This document shows positions 45,141 to 54,926 of a DNA stretch of 64,000 nucleotides, in pieces. The position numbers and the translations under genes were made by a program. Origin of the DNA: Aquirufa rosea (GTDB lineage Bacteria; Bacteroidota; Bacteroidia; Cytophagales; Spirosomataceae); contig NZ_SDHY01000001.1 in the NCBI RefSeq assembly GCF_004118285.1, positions 496,001-560,000 on the forward strand, written 5' to 3'. How positions within the stretch are numbered: the first letter of the stretch is position 1; the number at the start of each line of letters is the position of its first letter. The notes under the pieces were generated by a model. The model searched no databases. It saw nothing but the letters and a program-made list of their open reading frames with translations, and was not told the DNA's origin.

Positions 45141-45163
45141 GTAAAGATGTTGTTGAGTTAGTC

Positions 45164-45901
45164 TTATTTCTTCGTTGGTTTTGCAAAAATAGATGCATCT
45201 AGAGTAGGATTAATTTCAATAGATGTAGTATCTATCTGCATCATTCCTCCACCCATTGGGCTTGCGGTCTCTATGGAAAATGGAAAATTAAGTCCCTCCA
45301 ACTTTTTATAATTTGAAAATCTCATTTCGGAGTCAACAATTTGTCCCGCCATATTAACTTTAGCCATAACCTTCAAAATCAAATAAGTACTCGCTGAAAC
45401 GTAAACTTGACCTGTATCTCCATTTTTCTTGGTTACTTGAAATACAAACACATCAGCTCCATCTAATTTTTCCTTGTTTACTAAATCTATCTTATGACCT
45501 TCCATCTTTGCGTTCAACAATAAAGATCCCACAGCTTCCTGATTTTTGCTTATTTTTACCATTTCACTGGGCATATCTTCTGGTTCACCAGATCCACCCA
45601 TCATTTGAGGTCTAATCCACCAGCCATTATCCCCTTCTATAACTTGAATCATCTTATTGCCCATAATTTCCATTTCAGTTCGTAAGGCTTTACCCACTAA
45701 AATGGATGCTTTTGATTGAATCTCAATACCCTGTACGGTAAATTTAGTTTGCTGAACCAAGGATTTAACCTTACTCCAATTTTCAGCCCCTCCCATAGCA
45801 TCCTGGTGTTTGGCTAAAATTTCATCCGCAGTTTGCGCGGTAGTTACAAATGAAAAACTTGTGAAGGCAATCAATGCCGTTAAATAAATGATTTTTCTCA
45901 T
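45164..45901 (-). CDS. LolA-like periplasmic lipoprotein-sorting-fold protein
   Basis: Exported protein of 245 residues: signal peptide to about TTAQ (residue 23), then a start AQTADEILAKHQDAMGG that is typical of the LolA/outer-membrane-lipoprotein-sorting-like family in Bacteroidota. The rest is predicted beta-rich with a long methionine-rich loop (RPQMMGGSGE) and ASPMGGGMMQ near the end. Lipid or hydrophobic-ligand binding is plausible; true LolA function is not shown. It lies 85 bases after the MFS transporter gene. Confidence 0.78.
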   Translation of the reverse strand: MRKIIYLTALIAFTSFSFVTTAQTADEILAKHQDAMGGAENWSKVKSLVQQTKFTVQGIEIQSKASILVGKALRTEMEIMGNKMIQVIEGDNGWWIRPQMMGGSGEPEDMPSEMVKISKNQEAVGSLLLNAKMEGHKIDLVNKEKLDGADVFVFQVTKKNGDTGQVYVSASTYLILKVMAKVNMAGQIVDSEMRFSNYKKLEGLNFPFSIETASPMGGGMMQIDTTSIEINPTLDASIFAKPTKK

Positions 45902-45986
45902 GATTAGGATTTTAAATAATGCTTGAAGTTAGAAGATTCCAAACGAATTAGAAAATCGTTCATCCCCAATAATCGCCAATTATCAA

Positions 45987-47207
45987 TTATGCTCGTTTTC
46001 TAGACGTGATGGACGAAAGGACAATGGCAAGACCTATGAATACTAGGATTCCAGCTATGAAAAAGGCAGCTCCAGGAAACTGAATAGGTGCAGAAGCAGA
46101 GGTAAAATAAGCAAATAGGTTAGATGCCACCAATGGGCCTAAAATGGTGGTAATGGATTGCAAACTAGTTAAACCTCCTTGCAATTCCCCTTGAGCATCT
46201 GGTCCCACTTGTTGGGTAATCATACTCTGTAAGGCAGGTCCAGCAATTCCTCCTAATCCAAATGGTACCATGAATACATACATCATCCAGGATTTAGAGG
46301 CATAAGCAAATAAGAAAAAACCCAATCCATACATCAATAATCCATACATAATAGCCCTTCTATCACCCAATTTGGGCATAATAAACCGGGAGAGACCGCC
46401 TTGCACAATGGCAACAATAGCCCCAACAAATGCTAAAGAATATCCGACCTCTGTGGGGGTCCAAGAAAAAACCTTCATGGTAAAATAGGACCAGGTACTA
46501 GGGTGAGCTTGTCCAGCCAGTTGGAGGCAAAAATATCCACCAACCAATCCTGTGATTAAAGGGTAGCGGGTAAATATTTTTAAGGATCCTAGTGGATTCG
46601 CTCGGGTGATATCAAATTTTCTACGATTCTCTACTGCCAAGGACTCTGGCAATACAAAATAACCATACAAAGCATTTAGCAGAGTTAAAATAGCTGAGGC
46701 ATAAAAAGGGACAGTTGCTCCATAAGAACCCAAAAAACCTCCCACGGCTGGGCCAATGATGAATCCAATACCAAATGCGGCTCCTACCATACCAAAATTT
46801 TTGGCTCGATCCTCAGGCTTAGAAATATCCGCAATATAGGCCTGAGCGGTAGTAAAACTTGCACCTGTTATACCTGAAAATATCCTTGCTAAAAACAACC
46901 ACAATAGGCTGGGTGCCAAGGCAGAAATGAGGTAATTAATACTAAACCCCAACAAGGATATTAAAATGATAGGACGCCTCCCAAACTGATCAGACAATCC
47001 ACCCAATACAGGTGAAAATAAAAACTGCATGATGGCATAGGAAGCCATCATCCAGCCAGAATATTGGGAAGCAGAACTTAAATCTCCGCCCGTAAAACTT
47101 GAAATCAAGGTTGGCATAATGGGAACAATAATCCCAATGCCCAACACATCGATAACTAAAGTGATAAAAATGAATAAAACACTAGCAGCACCTTTTTTAC
47201 GAGCCAT
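45987..47207 (-). CDS. TetA-like major facilitator transporter
   Basis: Twelve-segment MFS protein of 406 residues in the TCR/Tet group. Motif A appears as [13 protein letters not shown] after segment 2, and the N-terminal [21 protein letters not shown] is close to TetA. Such proteins export drugs by proton antiport, but chromosomal Bacteroidota members usually have no proven drug and should not be read as resistance genes. It lies 19 bases downstream of the exported isomerase-like gene; no TetR-like regulator is adjacent. Confidence 0.87.
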   Translation of the reverse strand: MARKKGAASVLFIFITLVIDVLGIGIIVPIMPTLISSFTGGDLSSASQYSGWMMASYAIMQFLFSPVLGGLSDQFGRRPIILISLLGFSINYLISALAPSLLWLFLARIFSGITGASFTTAQAYIADISKPEDRAKNFGMVGAAFGIGFIIGPAVGGFLGSYGATVPFYASAILTLLNALYGYFVLPESLAVENRRKFDITRANPLGSLKIFTRYPLITGLVGGYFCLQLAGQAHPSTWSYFTMKVFSWTPTEVGYSLAFVGAIVAIVQGGLSRFIMPKLGDRRAIMYGLLMYGLGFFLFAYASKSWMMYVFMVPFGLGGIAGPALQSMITQQVGPDAQGELQGGLTSLQSITTILGPLVASNLFAYFTSASAPIQFPGAAFFIAGILVFIGLAIVLSSITSRKRA

Positions 47208-47226
47208 TTGATTGATTTATTTGCTA

Positions 47227-48129
47227 TTAGATGAATGAGTAACCAATGCTATCCCGCAAAAAATCCCTACTTATGGTTCCACACTGTAAAGGTGTTTTAG
47301 ATTTATCAGGTACTCCATCCAATTCCACGATGGCCCAACCTTTAAATTTGATTTTACGAATATTGGTAAATATACCTTTCATATCCACATTTCCCTGCCC
47401 TAGCTCAACAAATTTATAAGAAGATGGATTGCTTTCTTGTCCTTTGATTGGGCTTTCTACGTCTTTGATATGGAAAGCATGGATGATATTCTTGTATTTC
47501 AAAACGGCATCTGCGGGCTTGCCTCCTCCTTGATGATAATGAGCAACGTCTAACAATAAACGTAAGTAAGATGGGTTCATACTCTTAACCAAGATATCCA
47601 CTTCTTCTGGAGTTTCCCCAAATTGATGCATGTGGTTATGGTAAGTGGCTTGAACACCTACCTCTTTAGTCCTTTTACCAATTTCATTCATTACCTCGGC
47701 CAACTTTACTAAATCCTCTTTGCTTGGCGTTTCGCCCTTTTTACGTAAGCTATTGGTCAACTGTATAGAATCTCCGCCCAAAGCCTTCACGAACTTCGCA
47801 TGATTTACGTGCTGCTCAATAGAAGAAGGAACCTTGGCTGGGTCTATTTCCACATTACCACTAGAAAACATCACCAATTGTAATTTAGCTGCATCCAACA
47901 AGGCTTTCAAATCTTGCGGATTATCCTTGTATTTGGCATAAGAATTAGCCCGTAATTGAATACCCCTAAATCCTAAAGACGAAATATCGGCAATGGCCTG
48001 CTCATCTTTCCCTCCCCAAGTAATGGCTGAATAGCCCATTTTAAAACTTGAGGCCGCTTCAGAGGCTGGCAAGGAAGCCATAAAGGCTAACAAAGAACTT
48101 TGTTGTAGAAATTCTCGACGGTTTATCAT
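47227..48129 (-). CDS. Exported sugar phosphate isomerase/epimerase-like protein
   Basis: Xylose isomerase-like TIM barrel of 300 residues with an N-terminal export signal starting MINRREFLQQSSLLAFM, similar to Tat-type signals seen on sugar enzymes in this phylum. Metal-binding segments are YHNHMHQFGE, LLLDVAHYHQGGG and HAFHIKDVES. Acts outside the cytosol, perhaps on sugars in the periplasm. It follows the phosphodiesterase-like gene by 39 bases in the pyc run. Confidence 0.87.
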   Translation of the reverse strand: MINRREFLQQSSLLAFMASLPASEAASSFKMGYSAITWGGKDEQAIADISSLGFRGIQLRANSYAKYKDNPQDLKALLDAAKLQLVMFSSGNVEIDPAKVPSSIEQHVNHAKFVKALGGDSIQLTNSLRKKGETPSKEDLVKLAEVMNEIGKRTKEVGVQATYHNHMHQFGETPEEVDILVKSMNPSYLRLLLDVAHYHQGGGKPADAVLKYKNIIHAFHIKDVESPIKGQESNPSSYKFVELGQGNVDMKGIFTNIRKIKFKGWAIVELDGVPDKSKTPLQCGTISRDFLRDSIGYSFI

Positions 48130-48168
48130 GGTTTAATTTTTAATAGGAAAGGATTTGTCTTAAATAAT

Positions 48169-48915
48169 CTACTTAACGGCTAATCGAAGAAAATCTGCCA
48201 GCTCACTTAGGTGATCTGTTCCAATATAATCAACTCCTAAATCATATAATGTTTGATATCCAAGAAGGCTATCTGGGGTGGCCCATAACCTCACTTTCCT
48301 TCCTTGGGCATGTACCCTGTCAACATATGCCTTAAGCTTTTCCTTCAATTCAGGACTAATAGGTCCTTGTCCACTCCAAACACCAAACTTAAACAAAGAT
48401 TCGCTTTCTAAAACCACACGATTTCCTAGTCCCGCAGGATAGCTTTCTGTAGAGCGTCCATCAAAAGTTACCCAAGTAGGATAAAGTACATAGTTTTTGA
48501 TTGCTGGTCTATTTCCTGAAATCACAATGCGTAAATCTCTTTGGATAAACAAATCTTTATGAGGTTCTAAGGCCTTTATTAGCAAAGGCAAGGTAGAATC
48601 TGCACTCGTCTTAAAATCAATCAAAAACTGATGAAAATTGCCTTGTTTATTTTCTGATAAAACTTTGACGATGGGATCAATATACAAGGTTTTTAAAGTC
48701 CTATCAGCCTTGATGTCTTTGATATCATGTGCCACTAATAGTTCACCCTTAATAGCATAAACATCGGCTTCAATGGAACCAAAACCTAATCCAAAAGCCT
48801 CATAAAATGGTTTGCTATGCTCATAATCATTATGGGCATGCGCTTTCATTAAGGCTTTTTGCGCCTGCATATTTAAAGCCAATAGGCTAAATACAGCAAT
48901 TAATAGACCTTTCAT
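48169..48915 (-). CDS. Secreted glycerophosphodiester phosphodiesterase-like protein
   Basis: Protein of 248 residues with a signal peptide (MKGLLIAVFSLLALNMQAQ). It fits the PI-PLC/GDPD-like barrel: HAHNDYEHSKPF near residue 26, EADVYAIKGELLVAHD near 49-64 supplying an acidic metal site and second histidine, and IGTDHLSELADF at the end. It probably hydrolyses phosphodiesters of lipid headgroups in the periplasm. The start follows the pyruvate carboxylase stop by one base. Confidence 0.8.
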   Translation of the reverse strand: MKGLLIAVFSLLALNMQAQKALMKAHAHNDYEHSKPFYEAFGLGFGSIEADVYAIKGELLVAHDIKDIKADRTLKTLYIDPIVKVLSENKQGNFHQFLIDFKTSADSTLPLLIKALEPHKDLFIQRDLRIVISGNRPAIKNYVLYPTWVTFDGRSTESYPAGLGNRVVLESESLFKFGVWSGQGPISPELKEKLKAYVDRVHAQGRKVRLWATPDSLLGYQTLYDLGVDYIGTDHLSELADFLRLAVK

Positions 48916-48916
48916 T

Positions 48917-51900
48917 TTATTTCTTTAAATAATCTCCCGAGGTAATTTGAGTACTTAGATCGGTCGGTCTGTTATACAGATATGCATAACTTTCTACCGG
49001 TTGTCCATTGAGCATCACCTGCACTTTGGTTCTAACAAATAAACTCTTATCTGGCTTTTCTGCATCGAATTCCTCGTATTCATCTAAAACACTCAACAAC
49101 TTGATGGTATTAGATAATAAATACAATTCACCCACTACTTGATCTTTAGAGTCATTGGAAGCTATGATTCCTGGATACTCAGCCACTTGGAACATCTTTC
49201 CTTGGTAACTAGCCATTCCCACGTAATCTGAATTTCGAGCCAGCAGGCGATGTAAGTCATTGCCACAATCTCTACGAAGCGTTCCATAAACGAATAAATA
49301 TTCCTCCACATTCGGTTCAGGTAATTTGGCCTCCTCTAAGGTCAAGACTAAGTCGTCCTGCTCTACCACAGTCCCCTCATGCAAAACTACATTACCAATA
49401 ATCCCTTCAAAAGGTGCCGAAACAATGGACTCCATCTTCATGGCTTCAATCACATACAATGGAGCATTTTTCTTCACTTCATCACCCGGCTTCACTAAGA
49501 TGCGACTCAACCTTCCTTGCAGCGGAGCACCGATATCTCCTTTTTGAGAAGCCTTCACATGTTGAGGACGCTCAATTTTAATGTTCTTATCCAATACTTT
49601 GATTCGACGGGCCTGACCATTCAGTTCAAAAGTCACATTGCGCAATCCAGATTCATCGGGTTCCGACATATGTAAAAACTTCACAATGATGGTTTTTCCT
49701 GGCTCAATCGTAATCATGATTTCCTCATCCTGCTTTAATCCATAGAAAAAGGCAAGGGTCGGAATAGCTGTTAAATCACCATAAATTTGATGATTCTTGT
49801 AATAGTCTTCGTATACCTTAGGATACATTTTATACGATAAATAATCGTAGAATCCACCCTCATTATCTGGGAATTTAGCCTGGAATGCGGCAAAATCTTT
49901 GTCAAAATCAATTGGAGCAAGGTGATCATTAGGTCTACCCTCCATTGGAGTTTCACCTTTCAAGATGATTTCCTGCAATTGTTTCGGGAATCCTTGATAT
50001 GGTTGTCCCAAACCTCCTTTGAAGAAGTCTTTTACCGATTCTGGGAAAGAAAGCGTTGCTCCCTTTGCGTAAACGTCCTCGGCAGTCAATGAATTTGCCG
50101 TCATAAAAATAGCCATATCCCCTACTACTTTCGAGGAAGGAGTTACTTTTACGATATCTCCAAAGAGTTTATTGGCTTCCGAATAATTTACTTTTAATTG
50201 TTCAAACTTATCCCCTACGCCTAGGGCAACTGCCTGACCACGTAAGTTGGTGTATTGTCCACCTGGGATTTCATTGTCATAAACCTCGGCCGTTCCTGCT
50301 TTCAATTCTGACTCAAATGGTGCATACCAGGTTCTCACCGCCTCCCAATAATTGGAATATTGGTTCATTTCTTCCAAATCCAATGAATCCTGATGCTGTT
50401 GTCCCTGCATCATGGCCACCAAAGAGTTCAAGCTAGGCTGAGAAGTTAATCCCGACATCGCTGCCAAGGCTCCATCCACCACGTCCACACCAGCTTCAAT
50501 CGCCTTTAAGTAAGTGGCGGATTGAATGGAAGCTGTGTCATGAGTATGTAAGTGGATAGGGATATCCACTGCCTTTTTCAATTCTTTGACTAATAACTCC
50601 GCTTGGAAAGGTCTTAATAGGCCAGCCATGTCTTTAATAGCCAACATATGAGCACCCTCATCTTCCAATTGACGGGCTAAATCCAGGTAGTATTGTAAAT
50701 TATATTTCTCATTGGTAAATACATCGCCTGTATAACAAATAGCGGCTTCAGCAATACCCGGAGTTCTTTCTCTTACCGCTCGAATGGACACTTTCATCGC
50801 CTCCACCCAGTTTAAGGAATCAAATATTCTAAATACATCGATTCCTGCCTCGGAAGACTTCTCGACAAACTTCTCAATCAGATTATCTGGATAGGCCGAG
50901 TAACCCACGGCATTGGAGCCACGGAACAACATTTGTAATAACATATTCGGCATAGCCTGACGAAAATCCTGCAAACGCTTCCAAGGTGATTCCTGCAAGA
51001 AACGCATGGCTACGTCAAAGGTCGCCCCTCCCCAAACCTCCATTGAGAATAATTGTGGGAAAGATTTAGCAAAACCTGAGGCCACGGCCAACATATCCTG
51101 GGTTCTTACACGGGTTGCTAATAAAGACTGATGTCCATCGCGGAAAGTTGTATCCGTAAATAATACTTGTTTAGATTCTCGGATGTGCTTGGCAAATTTC
51201 TCTGGCCCTAATTCCATCAACAATTGCTTATTCCCTTTGGGGAAATCAGTCATAGGGTCAGAGAATGGAACAAGAGGAGTTCTGAATGCCGTGCTAGGCT
51301 TAACCTTAACATCGGGGTTGCCATTCACAATGACTTCTCCTAAATATCGTAGTGCCTTGGTGGAACGATCTCGGGTAGGAGTAAATTTAAACAGCTCCGG
51401 ATGCGAGTCGATAAACTGCACCGTACATTGTCCATTTTGAAAAATCGGATGTGAGATCACATTTCTTAAAAAAGGAATGTTGGTCTTAACACCACGAATA
51501 CGAAACTCGGTCAAGGCACGGTTTAAGCGCTCAGCAGCCCCCAAAAGGGTACGACCTTTCGCAGAAACCTTTACTAGCATGGAATCAAAATAGGGTGAAA
51601 TCTTAACCCCTGGGTAAGAAGAACCCTCATCCAGACGTATTCCAAAACCAGCAGCATTGCGGTAAGCAATGATAGTACCAAAATCGGGCTTAAATCCATT
51701 GGAAGGATCCTCGGTAGTAATTCGGCACTGAATGGCGAAGCCTTTCAATGGAATTTCTTCTTGAGATAAAATATAGATTCCTGGATCCGATAACTTATAG
51801 TTTTGAGCAATGAGGATTTGAGTACGAACAATATCAATGCCTGTTACCTCTTCTGTAATGGTATGTTCTACCTGAACGCGAGGATTAACCTCAATAAAAT

Positions 51901-52786
51901 AGATGTTTTCATCGCGATCCACCAAAAACTCCACGGTACCTGCATTGTAATAATTTACAGCTTTACCGATGGCCAAGGCATATTGGTATAATTTCTTTTT
52001 TGTTTCTTCTTTTAAACCGTAAGAAGGTGCAATCTCCACCACTTTTTGGAAACGACGCTGAACGGAGCAATCACGCTCATACAAGTGTACTAAGTTGCCA
52101 TGCTGGTCACCCAACAGCTGCACCTCGATGTGCTTAGGTTGATCAATAAATTTTTCAATGAAGATGGTCTCATCTCCAAAGGCATTTTTGGCTTCATTTC
52201 TGGCTTCATTGTAAGCCTTTTCTAGTTCTTCCTCCGTTCTCACTACACGCATACCTCGACCTCCACCACCAGCGGCAGCCTTCACCATCACGGGAAAACC
52301 TATGCGTCTAGCTTCCGACAAAGCCAAGGGATATTCAGATAAATCCCCTTTAGAATCTTGAATCATGGGCACTTGGGCCTTCAAGGCAGCCGCTTTGGCT
52401 GCTACTTTGTCTCCTAAAGCATTCATAGCTTCTGGAGAAGGTCCCACGAAAACAATGCCCTCTTCTCTACAACGACGGGCCAAATTGACATTTTCTGACA
52501 AAAATCCATAGCCTGGATGAATCGCATCGATATTTTTACTTTTACACAAGGCAATCAATCCCTCGTAATCTAAATACGGCTTTAATGGTTCATCATCCTT
52601 TCCAATTTGGTAGGCTTCATCTGCTTTGTAACGGTGCAAGGAATACCTGTCTTCAAAGGTGTAAACCGCAACGGTCCGAATTCCTAATTCGGAAGCAGCA
52701 CGCATAATACGAATAGCGATTTCACCACGATTGGCGACAAGGAGACTAGAAATTTTTCTTACGTATGACTTTGGCATTATCTTCAT
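48917..52786 (-). CDS. pyc: Pyruvate carboxylase fused to a C-terminal GGCT-like domain
   Basis: Biotin enzyme of 1289 residues. In order: biotin carboxylase with ATP-grasp (about 10-460), carboxyltransferase beginning DTTFRDGHQSLLATR near 548, the tetramerisation region, and a biotinyl domain with the biotin lysine in EAMKMES (Lys1117). It makes oxaloacetate from pyruvate, bicarbonate and ATP. Normal pyruvate carboxylases end near residue 1150; here the frame continues without a stop into about 134 residues (48917-49321) that look like the gamma-glutamylcyclotransferase/AIG2 fold: YGTLRR, AEYPG, VVGELY and LDEYEEFD with the expected catalytic glutamate. No internal Met suggests a separate start. 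Confidence 0.93.
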   Translation of the reverse strand: MKIMPKSYVRKISSLLVANRGEIAIRIMRAASELGIRTVAVYTFEDRYSLHRYKADEAYQIGKDDEPLKPYLDYEGLIALCKSKNIDAIHPGYGFLSENVNLARRCREEGIVFVGPSPEAMNALGDKVAAKAAALKAQVPMIQDSKGDLSEYPLALSEARRIGFPVMVKAAAGGGGRGMRVVRTEEELEKAYNEARNEAKNAFGDETIFIEKFIDQPKHIEVQLLGDQHGNLVHLYERDCSVQRRFQKVVEIAPSYGLKEETKKKLYQYALAIGKAVNYYNAGTVEFLVDRDENIYFIEVNPRVQVEHTITEEVTGIDIVRTQILIAQNYKLSDPGIYILSQEEIPLKGFAIQCRITTEDPSNGFKPDFGTIIAYRNAAGFGIRLDEGSSYPGVKISPYFDSMLVKVSAKGRTLLGAAERLNRALTEFRIRGVKTNIPFLRNVISHPIFQNGQCTVQFIDSHPELFKFTPTRDRSTKALRYLGEVIVNGNPDVKVKPSTAFRTPLVPFSDPMTDFPKGNKQLLMELGPEKFAKHIRESKQVLFTDTTFRDGHQSLLATRVRTQDMLAVASGFAKSFPQLFSMEVWGGATFDVAMRFLQESPWKRLQDFRQAMPNMLLQMLFRGSNAVGYSAYPDNLIEKFVEKSSEAGIDVFRIFDSLNWVEAMKVSIRAVRERTPGIAEAAICYTGDVFTNEKYNLQYYLDLARQLEDEGAHMLAIKDMAGLLRPFQAELLVKELKKAVDIPIHLHTHDTASIQSATYLKAIEAGVDVVDGALAAMSGLTSQPSLNSLVAMMQGQQHQDSLDLEEMNQYSNYWEAVRTWYAPFESELKAGTAEVYDNEIPGGQYTNLRGQAVALGVGDKFEQLKVNYSEANKLFGDIVKVTPSSKVVGDMAIFMTANSLTAEDVYAKGATLSFPESVKDFFKGGLGQPYQGFPKQLQEIILKGETPMEGRPNDHLAPIDFDKDFAAFQAKFPDNEGGFYDYLSYKMYPKVYEDYYKNHQIYGDLTAIPTLAFFYGLKQDEEIMITIEPGKTIIVKFLHMSEPDESGLRNVTFELNGQARRIKVLDKNIKIERPQHVKASQKGDIGAPLQGRLSRILVKPGDEVKKNAPLYVIEAMKMESIVSAPFEGIIGNVVLHEGTVVEQDDLVLTLEEAKLPEPNVEEYLFVYGTLRRDCGNDLHRLLARNSDYVGMASYQGKMFQVAEYPGIIASNDSKDQVVGELYLLSNTIKLLSVLDEYEEFDAEKPDKSLFVRTKVQVMLNGQPVESYAYLYNRPTDLSTQITSGDYLKK

Positions 52787-52990
52787 TTATTGCATTCTAA
52801 CAAAAATGCTAAAATAATTGGCATAATTACATGAACTAGGCCACTTTATTTGTCAAATATTAAAAATTTACAATAATAATAGGGTTCGTTACTAAATTGG
52901 CCATAGAATATTTTCATAAAGCATCCACAGAAAAAAAATCAGGCCTGCTTCCCTTGAAATTTCTTAACTTGCAGGCTGAATTTTTGAAGC

Positions 52991-53998
52991 ATGAGCACAA
53001 ATAAACCTTTGATTGGTATTAGCTTGGGTGATTACAATGGAATCGGCCCAGAAATCATTTTAAAAGCCTTGGGTAGTCCAAGAATGTTGAAATGGTGTAC
53101 TCCTGTCATTTATGGATCCAAAAAGGTATTGGATTTTTACCGTCAAAAATTAGAGCTTAAAGATTGGTCCATTAAAGTAGTAGAAAACCTAAATCAGGTG
53201 ACCGAAGGACAAAGTTATTTGGTCAAGGCATGGGAAGATCAAGAAACCATCGTAGAGCCAGGAAAAGTTACCCCAGAAGCAGGAAAAGCCGCTTTAGCTT
53301 GTCTAGAAATAGCCTGTAAAGATTTAGAGCGTGGACAAATTTCTGCCTTAGTAACTGCGCCCATTAATAAGCACAATATTCAATCGGAAGCATTTCAATT
53401 CCCCGGACATACGGAATACTTGACTGAAAGATTCGATGCCTCTTCTTCCTTGATGATGATGGTCAGCGAAAATCTACGAATGGGCGTGGCCACAGGGCAT
53501 TTACCCTTACAAGAAGTGAGCAAGGCTTTAAATGCCGATTTACTCAAGGAAAAAATCAACTTGTTTTTGAAGAGCTTGAAGGAAGATTTTTCCATCGACA
53601 AACCCAAACTGGCTGTATTAGGATTAAATCCACATGCAGGAGAATCTGGCTTGTTGGGTAAAGAAGAATTAGAAATTATTCAACCCGTGATAGAGGAATT
53701 TAGGAGCAAGGGGAATTTAGTTTTTGGCCCCTATCCTGCTGATGGATTCTTTGGTAAAGCGCAGTTTAAAGAGTTTGACGGGGTGTTAGGTATGTACCAC
53801 GACCAAGGTTTAATCCCTTTTAAATACATTGCTTTTGACACGGGTGTGAACTTCACAGCGGGTCTTCCGGTTATTCGTACATCTCCCGATCATGGAACAG
53901 CTTATGATATCGCTGGAAAGAATGTAGCTGATCCAAGTTCCTTTTTATATGCCCTATTTTTGGCATTGGATTTAGTCAAAAACAGAATGCAAGCATAA
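52991..53998 (+). CDS. pdxA: 4-hydroxythreonine-4-phosphate dehydrogenase
   Basis: Protein of 335 residues in the PdxA/isocitrate-dehydrogenase-like fold. IGISLGDYNGIGPEI opens the chain, FPGHTEYL and HDQGLIPFKY carry metal-binding histidines, and RTSPDHGTAYDIAGK lies at the end. It oxidises 4-phosphohydroxythreonine in the DXP-dependent route to pyridoxal phosphate. One base separates its stop from the next gene, a 2-hydroxyacid dehydrogenase that may act in the same route. The 204-base spacer before it shows no promoter I can assign. Confidence 0.95.
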   Translation: MSTNKPLIGISLGDYNGIGPEIILKALGSPRMLKWCTPVIYGSKKVLDFYRQKLELKDWSIKVVENLNQVTEGQSYLVKAWEDQETIVEPGKVTPEAGKAALACLEIACKDLERGQISALVTAPINKHNIQSEAFQFPGHTEYLTERFDASSSLMMMVSENLRMGVATGHLPLQEVSKALNADLLKEKINLFLKSLKEDFSIDKPKLAVLGLNPHAGESGLLGKEELEIIQPVIEEFRSKGNLVFGPYPADGFFGKAQFKEFDGVLGMYHDQGLIPFKYIAFDTGVNFTAGLPVIRTSPDHGTAYDIAGKNVADPSSFLYALFLALDLVKNRMQA

Positions 53999-53999
53999 T

Positions 54000-54926
54000 A
54001 TGCCCGCCCAAGTCTTACTCATCGATGAAGTTCATGAATCCATGCTACCTGGTTTGGAGGCTTTAAATTTTAAGGTAGTAGATGGGAGTCAGTGGCCCAA
54101 AGAGGATATCATTCAGCAAATAGCTGATTTTGAAGGCATTGTAGTAAGAAGTAAATTGAAAATAGATGAGACATTTCTTCAAAAGGCTAATGCTCTACGT
54201 TTCATAGCTCGTGCTGGGGCTGGATTGGATTTGATTGATTTAGTTGCAGCGGAGAAAAGAGGCATTCAGGTATTTTCTGCCAATGAAGGAAACAAAGAAG
54301 CCGTGGCTGAGCATGTCATTGGACAATTACTATCCCTTGCCCATCATTTACATAAGTCAGACCGAGAGGTACGTCAAGGCATTTGGGATCGAGAAGGAAA
54401 TAGAGGTTGGGAGATAGCGCAAAAAACAGTGGGAATCATTGGATATGGACACATGGGGCAGTCGGTCGCCAGTCGATTAAGCTGCTTTGGAGCCCGTATC
54501 TTATGCTACGACAAATACCATCCTAGTGGTCCTTATCAAGCCCAAATGGAAGAAATTTTTCATCAGGCTGATATCGTTTCCTTGCATATTCCATTGACAG
54601 ATGAAACCCGAGGATTGGTATCTGAAACATGGTTGGCTCAGTTTAAAAAGCCCATTGTGTTAATCAATAGTTCTCGGGGCGCCATCAGTCCGCTAGCGAG
54701 TCTGGCTTTAGGATTACAAAAAGGTCAATTGGCCGGATTAATATTGGATGTGTTACCTAATGAGAAATTAAGCACTTGGTCAGAAGAAGAAAAAAGTCTT
54801 TTTCATAAAATAAGTTCGCATCCGAACTGCCTGTTTAGTCCACATGTAGCTGGCTGGACAGTAGAAAGTTATCGAAAAATTAATGAAGTGCTTTTAGAAA
54901 AAATAAGCGCCTTTTATTCCGCATGA
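54000..54926 (+). CDS. SerA/PdxB-type D-2-hydroxyacid dehydrogenase
   Basis: NAD-dependent D-isomer-specific dehydrogenase of 308 residues. The NAD loop is GIIGYGHMGQSV, the catalytic Arg lies in NSSRGAISP, the Glu in PNEKLSTW and the His in SPHVAGWT. It has no C-terminal ACT domain, so it is shorter than full SerA. Because it directly follows pdxA with a one-base gap, it may oxidise 4-phosphoerythronate (the PdxB role) or 3-phosphoglycerate. Overlaps mutS2 by 4 bases. Confidence 0.86.
   Translation: MPAQVLLIDEVHESMLPGLEALNFKVVDGSQWPKEDIIQQIADFEGIVVRSKLKIDETFLQKANALRFIARAGAGLDLIDLVAAEKRGIQVFSANEGNKEAVAEHVIGQLLSLAHHLHKSDREVRQGIWDREGNRGWEIAQKTVGIIGYGHMGQSVASRLSCFGARILCYDKYHPSGPYQAQMEEIFHQADIVSLHIPLTDETRGLVSETWLAQFKKPIVLINSSRGAISPLASLALGLQKGQLAGLILDVLPNEKLSTWSEEEKSLFHKISSHPNCLFSPHVAGWTVESYRKINEVLLEKISAFYSA

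Noticed and set aside
45987-47207. Tetracycline resistance determinant
   Set aside because: The protein is TetA-like in fold, but there is no adjacent TetR-type regulator or mobile context; such chromosomal MFS genes usually have other or unknown substrates.
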